DNA of 64,000 bases from Kushneria pakistanensis (lineage in GTDB: Bacteria > Pseudomonadota > Gammaproteobacteria > Pseudomonadales > Halomonadaceae): assembly GCF_014652795.1 (NCBI RefSeq), contig NZ_BMZM01000002.1:186001-250000 (forward strand), given 5' to 3'. The notes beneath the pieces are model-generated. The model did not search any database. It worked only from the letters and a program-made list of their open reading frames with translations, and had not been told where the DNA came from. Shown one piece after another: positions 39,074-48,556 of this stretch. Position 1 is the first letter of the stretch; each line of letters begins with the position of its first letter. The translations under genes were made by a program, and so were the position numbers.

Positions 39074-39964
39074 TCAATCAAACACAATGTCGGCGACCGG
39101 TTCGGCCTTGTGTTCGGGCTCGACGTGAATGGTGATGCGCACCTCCCCGAGCGCCTGTCGCAGCCCCGCCTCGATGCGATCGCAGATCTCGTGGGCGTGA
39201 AACACCGTGGTATCACCCGGCACCACGAGATGAAAATCGATAAACGTGGCCCGTCCGGCGTGGCGGGTGCGGACATCGTGGGCCTCGACGGCCCCTTCGC
39301 CGGTGGCGGCAATCACACTGTGAATCCGCGCCATCGTTTCGGGCGGCACGGCCTCATCCATCAGCCCGCTCAGGGATTCCCGAATCACCTTGGCGCCGGA
39401 CCAGAGAATATTGACGGCCACGATAATGGCCACCAGCGGGTCCAGCAGCCACCAGCCACTCGTCATGGCCAGCAAAACGCCGATGATGACGCCGCCCGAA
39501 GTGACGACATCGGTAAAGAGATGACGACCGTCGGCGACCAGCGCCGGTGAGCGCTCGCGCCGTCCGACACGGATCAGCACCCGCGACCAGACAGCGTTGA
39601 TCACGGTGGCGACCAGGCTGATGACGATCCCTATGACAGGCAGTTCGAGCGGCTGCGGGTCCATGAGCCCGGTGACGGCCTCGCGCAGGATCAGGAGCGC
39701 TGCGATGATGATCATCACGCCTTCCAGCACGGCACTGAAAAACTCCGCCTTGTGGTGGCCGTAGGGGTGGTTGTCATCGGCCGGCATGGCTGCCACCCGA
39801 ATGGCAATCAGGGCCGCCACCGCCGTGACCACATTGACCAGGCTTTCCAGCGCGTCCGACAGCAGCGCCACCGACCCTGTCAGGGCATACGCCAGCGTCT
39901 TGAGTCCCAGTACGGCAAAGCCCACCAGCAGACTGGCCCAGGCAATTTTCATCGTGGTTGACAC
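39074..39964 (-). CDS. Cation diffusion facilitator (FieF/ZitB-type metal exporter)
   Basis: A proton-coupled exporter for divalent metals such as zinc or iron, about 296 residues. Six helices carry the transport-site motifs SDALESLVN (helix 2) and HLFTDVVTSGG (helix 5); both hold Asp/His ligands. Between helices 2 and 3 is the conserved HPYGHHKAEFFSA. The cytosolic C-terminal domain has HDVRTRHAGRATFIDFHLVV with several metal-binding histidines. The start is taken at GTG 39964, which has AGGA nearby; a TTG at 39985 and an ATG at 39952 are alternatives. Confidence 0.9.
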   Translation of the reverse strand: MSTTMKIAWASLLVGFAVLGLKTLAYALTGSVALLSDALESLVNVVTAVAALIAIRVAAMPADDNHPYGHHKAEFFSAVLEGVMIIIAALLILREAVTGLMDPQPLELPVIGIVISLVATVINAVWSRVLIRVGRRERSPALVADGRHLFTDVVTSGGVIIGVLLAMTSGWWLLDPLVAIIVAVNILWSGAKVIRESLSGLMDEAVPPETMARIHSVIAATGEGAVEAHDVRTRHAGRATFIDFHLVVPGDTTVFHAHEICDRIEAGLRQALGEVRITIHVEPEHKAEPVADIVFD

Positions 39965-40136
39965 GATCCTGTCCTCACGCTTCAAAGCGCCATAGCGTAA
40001 TCCCCACCAGGCGTGACAACAACGGGAATCGAGAGATGGGAAGGCAAGACATGGCGCCGATGGTCATGACCTTTTGTTACACTGAAGGCGTTTATCCTTC
40101 AGATTCCATCCACCTTCCTGATCCGACCCGACGCCC

Positions 40137-41888
40137 ATGGCGCTACGCCGACTGCTTCTCGATTTTCTGGCGACCCATCGCCGCGCCTATCTGCTGGCCA
40201 TCATGGCGCTGCTGGCGGTGGGTCTTCTCAACATGGCGCTGCCCTGGTGGGCCGGGCGCATCATTGATGCTCTCAACGAAGGGCGCATCGACATGCCCGG
40301 GCTCTGGCGCAGTACGGCGGTGCTGGTGGCGGTGGCGCTGGCCATGTATGTATTGCGCTATCTGTGGCGCATGCTGCTCTTTGGCGCCTCCTATCAACTG
40401 GGCGTGGCCCTGCGCGATCGCTTCTATGAAAAGCTGACCCGGCTGGACCCGGGTTTTTTTCAGCAGCGCCGCAGCGGCGATCTGCTGGCCCGCTCGACCC
40501 AGGACATTGACGCCGTGGAAGTAGCCGCCGGTGAAGGCGTGCTCTCCAGTGTGGATGGCGCGCTGACACTGGTACTGGTGCTGGCCATGATGATCATCGT
40601 GATCGACGCCCCGCTGGCGCTGATCGCGCTGATTCCCTTTCCCTTCATGGCCTGGGGCTTTTATCGCGTCGCCAGCCGGGTTCAGGGTTATTTCGGCCAG
40701 TCGCTGGCGCGTTTTTCCGATCTCAATGACCGTACCCAGGAGGCGATTGCCGGGCTGCGGCTGTTGCGCCAGCATTCGCTGATCGAGGCCGAAATTGCCG
40801 ATTTCGATCAACGGGCCGAGGCGCATGCTCACGCCAACTATCAGGTACAGCGCATGGAGGCGCGCTACGACCCGGTCGTTTTCCTGGCGCTGGGCAGTGC
40901 AACACTGGCCACCATCGTGGCCGGCAGCTGGCGCTATCTTGGCGGCGCGATCACGCTGGGCGAGCTGACCAGCTTTACGCTGTATCTGGTGCAGCTGATC
41001 TGGCCGATGTTCGCGCTCGGCTGGTGTCTCAACATTCTTCAGCGCGGCGAGGCGGCGGCGCGACGCCTGACCGAATTTTTTCATGAGCGTGAAACCATCA
41101 GCGATGAAGGCGTGCTGACCATGGCGCCCTCCCCGGCCCTTCATATCGCCATTGACGACTTTACCTATCCGCTGGCGAACACCCCGGCGCTGTTGAATCT
41201 GCACCTCACCATTATGCCAGGTCAGGCCGTGGGCATTGTCGGCGCCACCGGCAGCGGCAAGTCCACCCTGATTCGCCTGCTGCTGCGCCAGTACCCGCTG
41301 GAAAACGGCACGCTAACGCTGGGCGAAAAGCCTTTAAGTGACTACCAGCTCGGCGCGCTGCGTGCGATGTATGCCTACGTGCCGCAGGATCCGTATCTCT
41401 TTGCGGCCACGCTGGGTGAAAACGTGGCGCTGGGTGTACCCGACGCCAGTGACGAGGCGATCCGCACGGCGCTGACCGCGGCGGCCTTTGGTCCGGATCT
41501 GGAGCGTCTGCCCGAAGGGCTGGATACCCGCATCGGCGAGCGCGGCGTCACGCTCTCCGGCGGCCAGCGCCAGCGGGTAGCACTGGCGCGTGCCCTGCTC
41601 TCCCCGGCGCCCATTCTGCTGCTCGATGACACGCTCTCGGCGGTGGATCAGACCACCGAGCAGGCCCTTTTAAAAACGCTGGAGGCCGAGCGCGAGCGCA
41701 CCTGTCTGATCGTCAGCCACCGGCTGTCGGCGGTGCGCCACGCCGATCATATCGTGGTACTGGATCAGGGCCGGCCGGTCGAGCAGGGCAGGCATGAAGC
41801 GCTGCTGGCCCGCGGTGGCCACTATGCCCGCCTGTGGCAGGAGCAGCAGGGTTGCAGTAACGGTCGCGGTGAGGAGGCTTCGTCATGA
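40137..41888 (+). CDS. mdlA: ABC exporter half-transporter, MdlA-like
   Basis: A 583-residue membrane-ATPase fusion that pairs with the next gene. Six helices occupy residues 1-300, followed by the nucleotide domain with Walker A GATGSGKST (369-377) and a normal signature LSGGQRQ (about 473). Walker B is followed by Asp, not the catalytic Glu (LLLDDTLSA), so its own site is probably degenerate, as in asymmetric heterodimeric exporters. The substrate is unknown; E. coli MdlAB is linked to drug or lipid export. The stop overlaps the mdlB start (ATGA). Confidence 0.9.
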   Translation: MALRRLLLDFLATHRRAYLLAIMALLAVGLLNMALPWWAGRIIDALNEGRIDMPGLWRSTAVLVAVALAMYVLRYLWRMLLFGASYQLGVALRDRFYEKLTRLDPGFFQQRRSGDLLARSTQDIDAVEVAAGEGVLSSVDGALTLVLVLAMMIIVIDAPLALIALIPFPFMAWGFYRVASRVQGYFGQSLARFSDLNDRTQEAIAGLRLLRQHSLIEAEIADFDQRAEAHAHANYQVQRMEARYDPVVFLALGSATLATIVAGSWRYLGGAITLGELTSFTLYLVQLIWPMFALGWCLNILQRGEAAARRLTEFFHERETISDEGVLTMAPSPALHIAIDDFTYPLANTPALLNLHLTIMPGQAVGIVGATGSGKSTLIRLLLRQYPLENGTLTLGEKPLSDYQLGALRAMYAYVPQDPYLFAATLGENVALGVPDASDEAIRTALTAAAFGPDLERLPEGLDTRIGERGVTLSGGQRQRVALARALLSPAPILLLDDTLSAVDQTTEQALLKTLEAERERTCLIVSHRLSAVRHADHIVVLDQGRPVEQGRHEALLARGGHYARLWQEQQGCSNGRGEEASS

Positions 41889-43633
41889 TCAATCGTCGCC
41901 TGCTTGCGCTGATGCTGCGCCCGCTCCTGCGCGATCGCCGCCGCCTGGTCCTGGCACTGGCGCTGCTCATGACCGCCACCGCCATGGATGTACTCGGCCC
42001 CTGGCTGACCAAGCACTACATCGATGCCTATCTGGTCCCGCGGGATCTGCGCCCCGAGCCGCTGGTCATCCTGCTGGTGCTCTATGTCGGCAGTCAGGGA
42101 CTTGCCGCGCTGGGCCGCTATCTACAGACACTCTACTTTGCCCGTATTGCGCTGGACGCCGTGCACGCGCTGCGAAAGCGTATCTTTCGCCACGTCATGC
42201 GCCTGCCCCAGCACGTCCATGACGCCACCCCCACTGGCGAAATGGTGGCGCGGGTGACCAACGATACCGATGATCTGCGCGAGCTTTACGTCGAGTTTCT
42301 GGCCACGGTGCTGCAGAACCTGATGCTGTTGATCGGTATTCTTCTCGCCATGGCGCTGATGGATCTCAAGCTGATGCTGATTGCCGCGACCCTGATCCCC
42401 GTGGCGGCCGTGGTCATCTGGGGCTATCAGCGCGCCAGCGGGCCGGCCGCCATGGAAGTACGCCGCCTGCGCGCTGGTCAGAATGCGCGCATCAATGAGG
42501 CAATCGGCGGCATGAGTGTGCTGCAGGCCTTCAATCAGACCGAACGCTTTCGACAGCGCTATCACGATCTCAACGTGGCGCAGTATCACGCCCGGCTGCA
42601 TACCATCCGTATCTCTGCGCTGCTTTTACGCTCGGCGCTGGATCTGGTGGGCGTCATCATTCTGGCCGCGCTGTTGATCGGCTATGGCGCCGATGCGCTG
42701 GTGGGCGGTGCCGAAATCGGCGTGCTCTATGCCTTCGTGACCTGGCTGGGGCGCGTCAGTGAGCCGCTGATCGAGATCACCCAGCGCTTTAACATCTTTC
42801 AGCAGGCAGGCGTGGCCGGCACGCGGCTGCTGTCACTGCTGGATCGTCCGCAGGCGCACAGCGGCGACGATACGCAGCCGATCCACTGCGCCGACTACCG
42901 GCTCCAGGCGGTGGATTTTCGCCATCACGGCGCTGACGACAATACGCTCAATGACATTACGCTCGAGATCAGGGAAGGCCAATTCATTGGTCTGGTTGGC
43001 CCCACGGGCAGCGGCAAGTCCACGCTGCTGGACCTGCTCGGCGGTCTGCAGCCGATCACCAGGGGCAGCCTGCTGCTCGATGGCCGGCGCATCGAGACCC
43101 TGGCCCCGTCAGTCATCAATGCAGTGATGGCCAGCGTGCCGCAGGAGCCCTTCATTCGCTCGACCACGCTGCGGGACAATCTGTTGATGGGCATCGAGGC
43201 CGATGACGCCGCCATCGCCCGCGCCATTGATGAAGCCCAGCTGCGTGAGCTGATCGATCGTCTGCCCGACGGACTCGAGACGCCGCTGGGCGAGCGGGGG
43301 CTGACGCTGTCTACCGGCGAGCGTCAACTGCTGGCACTGGCCCGGGCCCTGCTGCGCCAGCCGCGCATTCTGCTGCTTGATGAAGCCACCGCCAGCGTGG
43401 ATAGCCTGACCGAATCGCGTCTCAATCGGGCGCTGGCTTCGCTCAAGGGGCGGGTGACGATGATCGTGGTTGCCCATCGGCTCTCCACCATTGCCGGCGC
43501 CGATGAGGTCGTGGTGATGCAGGCCGGGCATCTCGTTGAGCGCGGCGCGCCGCAGAGGCTGCTTGAAAACCCGGACGGGGCGTATTACCGGCTCTGGCAT
43601 CAGCCGGCGGCCACGGACAATCCCAGACCATGA
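41885..43633 (+). CDS. mdlB: ABC exporter half-transporter, MdlB-like
   Basis: The second half of the heterodimeric exporter, 582 residues. It has Walker A GPTGSGKST at about 372-380 and a catalytic Glu after Walker B (LLLDEATAS), but a changed signature LSTGERQ (about 475). So the competent ATP site would be formed by MdlB Walker A/B and the MdlA signature, and the other site would be weak. It overlaps mdlA by four bases. A 256-base gap follows before pqiA. Confidence 0.9.
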   Translation: MINRRLLALMLRPLLRDRRRLVLALALLMTATAMDVLGPWLTKHYIDAYLVPRDLRPEPLVILLVLYVGSQGLAALGRYLQTLYFARIALDAVHALRKRIFRHVMRLPQHVHDATPTGEMVARVTNDTDDLRELYVEFLATVLQNLMLLIGILLAMALMDLKLMLIAATLIPVAAVVIWGYQRASGPAAMEVRRLRAGQNARINEAIGGMSVLQAFNQTERFRQRYHDLNVAQYHARLHTIRISALLLRSALDLVGVIILAALLIGYGADALVGGAEIGVLYAFVTWLGRVSEPLIEITQRFNIFQQAGVAGTRLLSLLDRPQAHSGDDTQPIHCADYRLQAVDFRHHGADDNTLNDITLEIREGQFIGLVGPTGSGKSTLLDLLGGLQPITRGSLLLDGRRIETLAPSVINAVMASVPQEPFIRSTTLRDNLLMGIEADDAAIARAIDEAQLRELIDRLPDGLETPLGERGLTLSTGERQLLALARALLRQPRILLLDEATASVDSLTESRLNRALASLKGRVTMIVVAHRLSTIAGADEVVVMQAGHLVERGAPQRLLENPDGAYYRLWHQPAATDNPRP

Positions 43634-43889
43634 GGTTCACCGCCCATGACGGCTTGCCGTGACTGGCCGTCGATGCTATTTACATACCCTGCTGAATGTT
43701 TATAGCGCTCGACAGACCCGATGCCTGACAGGCCAAGGGCGCCGTGATCATGCCTGCGGGCCATGACAGACGACATTTTCCGGGTATTAATACTTCATGA
43801 CCCTCCTGTCATGGCCGATATTTGCCACACTATCGTTTCGGGCAGCATGCCCCGGATAGAATTCGGAGAGAACCATCACCACGCCATCT

Positions 43890-45206
43890 GTGCCTTCACC
43901 GCTGCTTCGGGTCTGTCATGAATGCGATCTGGTCAGTACCGTGCCGCCGCTGGCGTGCTCGGAAAGTGCGCGCTGCCCGCGCTGTCAGCATGAGCTGATG
44001 GTACGAAAGCGCGCGCCTGCCCAGCAGGCGCTGGCGCTGGCCATCGCGGCGGTAGTGGCGCTGATTACTTCGCTTGCCTTTCCGTTTATCTCCTTTTCCG
44101 CCCGCGGCATCGAGCGCGCCATCAGCCTGACCGATGCCATGGCCATCCTCTCGACCGGCAATTACACCGTGCTGGCCATCGTGCTGTGGATGGTGCTGCT
44201 GCTGTTGCCGATGCTCTATCTGGGCATGGTGATCGTGATCCATGCCGCGTTTTTGCTGGGTCATCGGCCACCCCGCGGCATGCTGATGCTGCGTACCCTG
44301 CGCCATATCGAGCACTGGATGATGGCCGATGTGTTTTTGATCGGCGTGCTGGTCAGCCTGGTCAAGATCCTGTCGCTGGCCAGCATTGGGTTTGGCGTCT
44401 CCTTCTGGGCCTTTTGCCTTTTTGTGGTGCTGATGCTTTTGATTTCGCGCAGCGTGGATCGCGACTGGCTCTGGAATCTCATGGCACCGGAGCCCACGCC
44501 GCCGGCCCACACACGGGCAGGCCGCACCGCGCAGAGCCAGAAGATTGTGGGATGTACGGTCTGCGGCACGGTCAATGACTATCTGCATCATCAGCCGTGT
44601 TACTGCCGCCGCTGCGGAGAGAAACTGCACATGCGTCGCCGCCACAGCGTGCAAAAGACGCTGGCGTTGCTGCTGGTCTCCGCATTGCTCTACATTCCGG
44701 CCATGGTGCTGCCGATCATGACCGTCTCGAGTCTCAACGATACGACCACCCAGACGGTTATCGGTGGCGTACTGCTGCTGCTCGATCATGGTGACTATCC
44801 CATTGCCGCCATCATCTTTCTGGCCAGTGTCGTGATTCCGGTGGCCAAGCTGATGGCGCTTTTCTGGCTGTGTCTCAAGGTCGGCCGGCCGCAGCCCTGG
44901 CGTCCCGAAGTGCGCATGACCCTGTACCGGGTGACCGAGTTCATTGGCCGCTGGTCGATGATCGATGTCTTCGTGGTCGCCCTGCTGGCGGCACTGGTGC
45001 AGCTGGGCGTGTTGATGCACGTCTCCGCCGAGCCCGGCATCATCGCCTTCGGCGGTGTCGTGATACTGACCATGGTCGCCGCGATGAGCTTTGATCCCCG
45101 TCTGATCTGGGACGCTGCTGATCATGCCGATCTCGATAACAACTACACCTCCATACCATCCCCTCAGCCGGTGGTTGCAGGGAAAGCACAGGAAACGGGT
45201 CAATGA
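43890..45206 (+). CDS. pqiA: PqiA-like membrane protein
   Basis: The inner-membrane partner of the PqiB/PqiC system, which bridges inner and outer membranes for lipid transport and envelope stress. The 438-residue protein has two tandem PqiA domains, each opening with a cytosolic zinc-ribbon-like pair (CHEC...CPRC, and CTVCG...CYCRRCG) followed by about four helices. The start is uncertain: GTG at 43890 begins the homology, but its nearest Shine-Dalgarno, GGAGAG, is about 19 bases upstream. It overlaps pqiB by four bases. Confidence 0.9.
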   Translation: MPSPLLRVCHECDLVSTVPPLACSESARCPRCQHELMVRKRAPAQQALALAIAAVVALITSLAFPFISFSARGIERAISLTDAMAILSTGNYTVLAIVLWMVLLLLPMLYLGMVIVIHAAFLLGHRPPRGMLMLRTLRHIEHWMMADVFLIGVLVSLVKILSLASIGFGVSFWAFCLFVVLMLLISRSVDRDWLWNLMAPEPTPPAHTRAGRTAQSQKIVGCTVCGTVNDYLHHQPCYCRRCGEKLHMRRRHSVQKTLALLLVSALLYIPAMVLPIMTVSSLNDTTTQTVIGGVLLLLDHGDYPIAAIIFLASVVIPVAKLMALFWLCLKVGRPQPWRPEVRMTLYRVTEFIGRWSMIDVFVVALLAALVQLGVLMHVSAEPGIIAFGGVVILTMVAAMSFDPRLIWDAADHADLDNNYTSIPSPQPVVAGKAQETGQ

Positions 45207-46849
45207 GCGAGACCGAGACCACCGCGCAACGAAAGAAGCATCGACATATCTCCCCGGTCTGGCTGATCCCGCTGATCGCGCTGCTGATCGGTGGCTGGAT
45301 GCTCTATCACACGCTTGCCTCGCGCGGGCCGGAGATCACGCTGATCATGAACAATGCCGAAGGCATCGATGCCGGCAATACCATGATCAAGGCGCGCAAC
45401 GTGGATGTGGGTGAGGTTACTTCGGTATCGCTGTCGGAAGACACCTCGCATGCCGTGATCAAGGCGCGCATGAACCCGGGCACCGACCGGCTGCTCAACG
45501 AGGACACCCGCTTCTGGGTGGTCAAGCCGCGCATCGGACGCGAGGGCATCAGCGGTCTCAATACCGTGCTGTCAGGCGCCTATATCCAGCTGCAGCCGGG
45601 CAGTTCGGACAACGCACAGGACAGCTTCGAAATGCTCGAGCAGCCGCCGGTGGCCCCGCCGGATGCCAAGGGACTGCGGTTGCATCTGACCAGCGCTGCC
45701 GCCGGCTCGCTCAACGTCGGCGACCCGGTGCTGTTCCAGGGCTTCACCGTCGGCCGGGTCGAAAATCTCGAGTTCGATACCGAAGACCGGGTGGTGCACT
45801 ACCAGCTCTTCATTCAGGCGCCCTATGAAGATCTGGTGACCAGCAACACCCGCTTCTGGCTGGCCTCGGGGATCAATTTCGATCTGACGTCCGAGGGCTT
45901 CTCGCTGGGGCTGGGCTCGCTGGAGTCACTGGTCAGCGGTGGCGTCACCTTTGGTGTGCCGGAGGACATCCCACCGGGCGAGCCGATCGGCAACAACAGC
46001 GATCTGGTCTTCTCGCTCTACAGCGATGAGGAAAACGCCCTGCAGGGCAGCTTCAGCCACTACCTGCGCTATGTGGTGATGATCGATGACACCGTGCGCG
46101 GGCTCTACCGCGGCGCTCCGGTCGAGTATCGCGGTGTACGCATCGGCACCGTGGATACCGTGCCCTACCGCATCGATCTGCTGCAGGAAAACCAGGTCGA
46201 GGGTTTCCGTATCCCGGTACTGATTCGCATCGAGCCGCAGCGGATGCAGGCAAGGGTGGACGAGGAGTCGCTCAAGGACTGGCGGGCGCGCATCAATACC
46301 ATGTTCGACAACGGCCTGCGCGCTTCGCTCAAGACCGGCAACCTCTTTACCGGCGCGCTCTTTGTGGATACCAACTTTGTTGACGAGCCGCCCGAGCGAA
46401 CCATCAAGGAATACAACGGCGTGGTCGTGTTCCCTAGCGAGCCGGGCAGCTTCGCCCAGATCGAACAGAAGGTGACCGGGCTGCTCGACAAGCTCAACAA
46501 CCTGCCGGTGGAGTCGTCGCTGGATCGTCTGGATGCCACGCTGGCCAGCTCCGAGTCGTTGATCAACGAACTCAACGAAACCGCCAGCAGCATCAATGAA
46601 GTGCTCAACGATGAGAGCACCCGTGGCCTGCCCAGCGATGTACAGCGCACGCTTCGCAGCATCGAGCAGACCCTGTCGAGCTACTCGAGCGAGGCTCCGG
46701 CCTACGGCGAGCTGACCTCGACACTGAAAAGTCTCGAGCAGCTGATGCGCTCGCTGCAGCCGGCGGCGCGCACCATCAGCGAGAAACCCAATTCGCTGAT
46801 ATTCAATCGCGGCGAGATTCAGGATCCGCAACCGAGGGCCCGTCCATGA
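45203..46849 (+). CDS. pqiB: PqiB, MCE-domain periplasmic protein
   Basis: A 548-residue protein with a single N-terminal membrane helix (about residues 16-36) and then three MCE/MlaD domains. The first begins EITLIMNNAEGIDAGNTMIKARNVDVGEV, the second after about residue 155 and the third after about residue 270 (GLYRGAPVEYRGVRIGTV). A long coiled-coil C-terminal region rich in Leu, Ser and Asn follows. PqiB hexamers form a periplasm-spanning tube. Coupled by overlaps to pqiA and pqiC. Confidence 0.95.
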   Translation: MSETETTAQRKKHRHISPVWLIPLIALLIGGWMLYHTLASRGPEITLIMNNAEGIDAGNTMIKARNVDVGEVTSVSLSEDTSHAVIKARMNPGTDRLLNEDTRFWVVKPRIGREGISGLNTVLSGAYIQLQPGSSDNAQDSFEMLEQPPVAPPDAKGLRLHLTSAAAGSLNVGDPVLFQGFTVGRVENLEFDTEDRVVHYQLFIQAPYEDLVTSNTRFWLASGINFDLTSEGFSLGLGSLESLVSGGVTFGVPEDIPPGEPIGNNSDLVFSLYSDEENALQGSFSHYLRYVVMIDDTVRGLYRGAPVEYRGVRIGTVDTVPYRIDLLQENQVEGFRIPVLIRIEPQRMQARVDEESLKDWRARINTMFDNGLRASLKTGNLFTGALFVDTNFVDEPPERTIKEYNGVVVFPSEPGSFAQIEQKVTGLLDKLNNLPVESSLDRLDATLASSESLINELNETASSINEVLNDESTRGLPSDVQRTLRSIEQTLSSYSSEAPAYGELTSTLKSLEQLMRSLQPAARTISEKPNSLIFNRGEIQDPQPRARP

Positions 46850-47523
46850 TGATGCCATTTCTCAACGCCTCACTTCGAAGCGCTGCACTGGTCGCGGTGG
46901 CAGCACTGGCCGGCTGTGCCGGTCAGGCTACCGAGTTTCACCGCTACACCCTGCCAGTGGCCGATCAAAAGCCTGCCGAGCCAGGGGTGTCCCTGCCGGA
47001 GAGCGCGCCGACGGTGGCGGTCTCGTCGGTGCGGCTGGCGGACTATCTCGACGGCCAGGGCGTGGTCTATCAGACCAGCGATATCGAAGTAAACGAGGCA
47101 CAGGCCAATCTGTGGGCCGACAGCCTGAGTGCCCAGCTCACCCGCAGCCTGCAGCGCACGCTGCGGGATCAACTCAATGATCATCGCGTGCTGGGCGAAA
47201 CCCTGGCCGGTGATCGCGCCGATACCGGTGTGCGGGTCACGCTGTCACAGTTTCAGGGTCGCTACGACGGCATGGCGGTGCTGGCCGGGCAGTATCAGCT
47301 GCGCGATGCCGGTGGCAACCTGCTGGCTCAGCAGCACTTTGATATCGAGCGCGCGCTGGAAGACGATGGCTACCCGGCGCTGGTGCGCACCCTGTCGCAG
47401 GGCTGGGAGAGCGTGGGCGAGCAGATTGCCGCCGAGATTGCACGCCAGGAGCAGCTGGCCATGACTGCCGATGCCACCTCTCACCGCTCGCAGGCACGCG
47501 CAACGCCGACCGGGTCGCCCTGA
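46846..47523 (+). CDS. pqiC: PqiC-family outer-membrane lipoprotein
   Basis: A 225-residue lipoprotein with signal and lipobox ALAGC (Cys24) and a PqiC/DUF330 domain: FHRYTLPVADQKP, VAVSSVRLADYLDGQGVVYQTSDIEVNEAQANLWADSLSAQLTRSL. PqiC docks the PqiB tube to the outer membrane. Three ATG codons in a row open the gene (46846, 46849, 46852); the first overlaps the pqiB stop. The C-terminus is a short Thr/Ser/Arg-rich tail. A terminator follows at once. Confidence 0.92.
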   Translation: MMMPFLNASLRSAALVAVAALAGCAGQATEFHRYTLPVADQKPAEPGVSLPESAPTVAVSSVRLADYLDGQGVVYQTSDIEVNEAQANLWADSLSAQLTRSLQRTLRDQLNDHRVLGETLAGDRADTGVRVTLSQFQGRYDGMAVLAGQYQLRDAGGNLLAQQHFDIERALEDDGYPALVRTLSQGWESVGEQIAAEIARQEQLAMTADATSHRSQARATPTGSP

Positions 47524-47547
47524 GACGCTGATCTGTCTGCAGCACGA

Positions 47548-47577
47548 AAGGCCCGCCATGATGGCGGGCCTTTTTTA
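47548..47577. terminator. Terminator after pqiC
   Basis: The GC-rich stem AAAGGCCCGCC pairs with GGCGGGCCTTT around a short loop and is followed by TTTT. Located between the convergent pqiC and rlmJ genes. Confidence 0.88.
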
Positions 47578-47625
47578 TCATCAGCATCCGATTGTCAGGA
47601 CCTGATGGCTGTATTCACAACCTGA

Positions 47626-48474
47626 TCAGGGCTGCTCGGACATCCACCAGTCACTGGTGTGGGAGGCCTGGTCACCATACAGTGCCGCCAGCGCACTGAA
47701 CGCCTCATCCAGCTGCGTGTCCAGCTGCCAGGGCGGATTGAGCAGCAAAAGCCCCGAGCCGTAAAGGCCGCGTTCGCCGGCAGGGTCGTGGTGGGTCAGT
47801 TCACTGCGCCACACCTTGGCAACCCCATGCTCTCTGATACCGTCCAGCAGGCGCTGGTGACGGGCATCACCCAGCAGCGGATACCAGATCAGCACGATGG
47901 CGTGGCGCATCTGACGCACGACCTGTGACAGCGTCGAGGCGACCATCCCGTATTCGTCCTTTACCTCATAGGACGGATCAATCAGCACGCACAGCCGGGG
48001 GGTACGCACCGGCAGCTGATGCACCAGCCCGCTGAGGCCGTCACGCTTGAGCCGCCGGATATGGGGAGTCTCAAGCGTGGCGTCTTCAAGATGACGATGC
48101 TCACCGGGATGCAGTTCATAAAGGGTCAGGCGATCGTTGGCACGCATGGCGCGGGCAAACCACCAGGGCGACCCCGGATAGCGCGACAGCGTATCAGGGT
48201 CATCCTGAAGTGTGGCCAGCGCGTCACACCAGCGCCCAAGCAGGCCCGCCTGCTGCGCCCTCGCCTGCCACAGCGGCAGAACACCGTCACGGTACTCGCC
48301 AAGTTTTGCCGTCTCGGGGGCCGACAGCGGGTAGTGGCCCCGTCCGGCGTGGGTATCGACCAGACTCAGGGCCGAGCCCTTCTGCATGAGCCGCTCGATC
48401 AGCGCAAACTGGGCCAGATGCTTGTGCACGTCAGCAAAGTTGCCGGCATGCCACGCATGTTGATAGGAAAGCAC
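47626..48474 (-). CDS. rlmJ: 23S rRNA (adenine2030-N6)-methyltransferase RlmJ
   Basis: Methylates A2030 of 23S rRNA using SAM. The 282-residue protein starts LSYQHAWHAGNFADVHKH, the RlmJ hallmark, and has DTHAGRGHYPL (SAM motif) and LIDPSYEVKDEY at the catalytic motif, with Ser in place of the second Pro of the usual DPPY. A later LLLNPPWQLD strand is also present. The start is GTG at 48474 after AAGGAGG; this matches the family N-terminus. A single gene convergent with pqiC. Confidence 0.93.
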   Translation of the reverse strand: MLSYQHAWHAGNFADVHKHLAQFALIERLMQKGSALSLVDTHAGRGHYPLSAPETAKLGEYRDGVLPLWQARAQQAGLLGRWCDALATLQDDPDTLSRYPGSPWWFARAMRANDRLTLYELHPGEHRHLEDATLETPHIRRLKRDGLSGLVHQLPVRTPRLCVLIDPSYEVKDEYGMVASTLSQVVRQMRHAIVLIWYPLLGDARHQRLLDGIREHGVAKVWRSELTHHDPAGERGLYGSGLLLLNPPWQLDTQLDEAFSALAALYGDQASHTSDWWMSEQP

Positions 48475-48490
48475 GCTCCCTCCTTGAAAG

Positions 48491-48521
48491 AAAATCGCCG
48501 CAGTCACAAGACTGCGGCGAT
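48491..48521 (-). terminator. Terminator downstream of the OmpA-like gene
   Basis: An 11-bp stem ATCGCCGCAGT/ACTGCGGCGAT with a 6-base loop; on the minus strand it runs into TTTTC. Confidence 0.85.
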
Positions 48522-48556
48522 ATCACACCGGCCAGAGATCTGCCGGAGCGCCGGGC

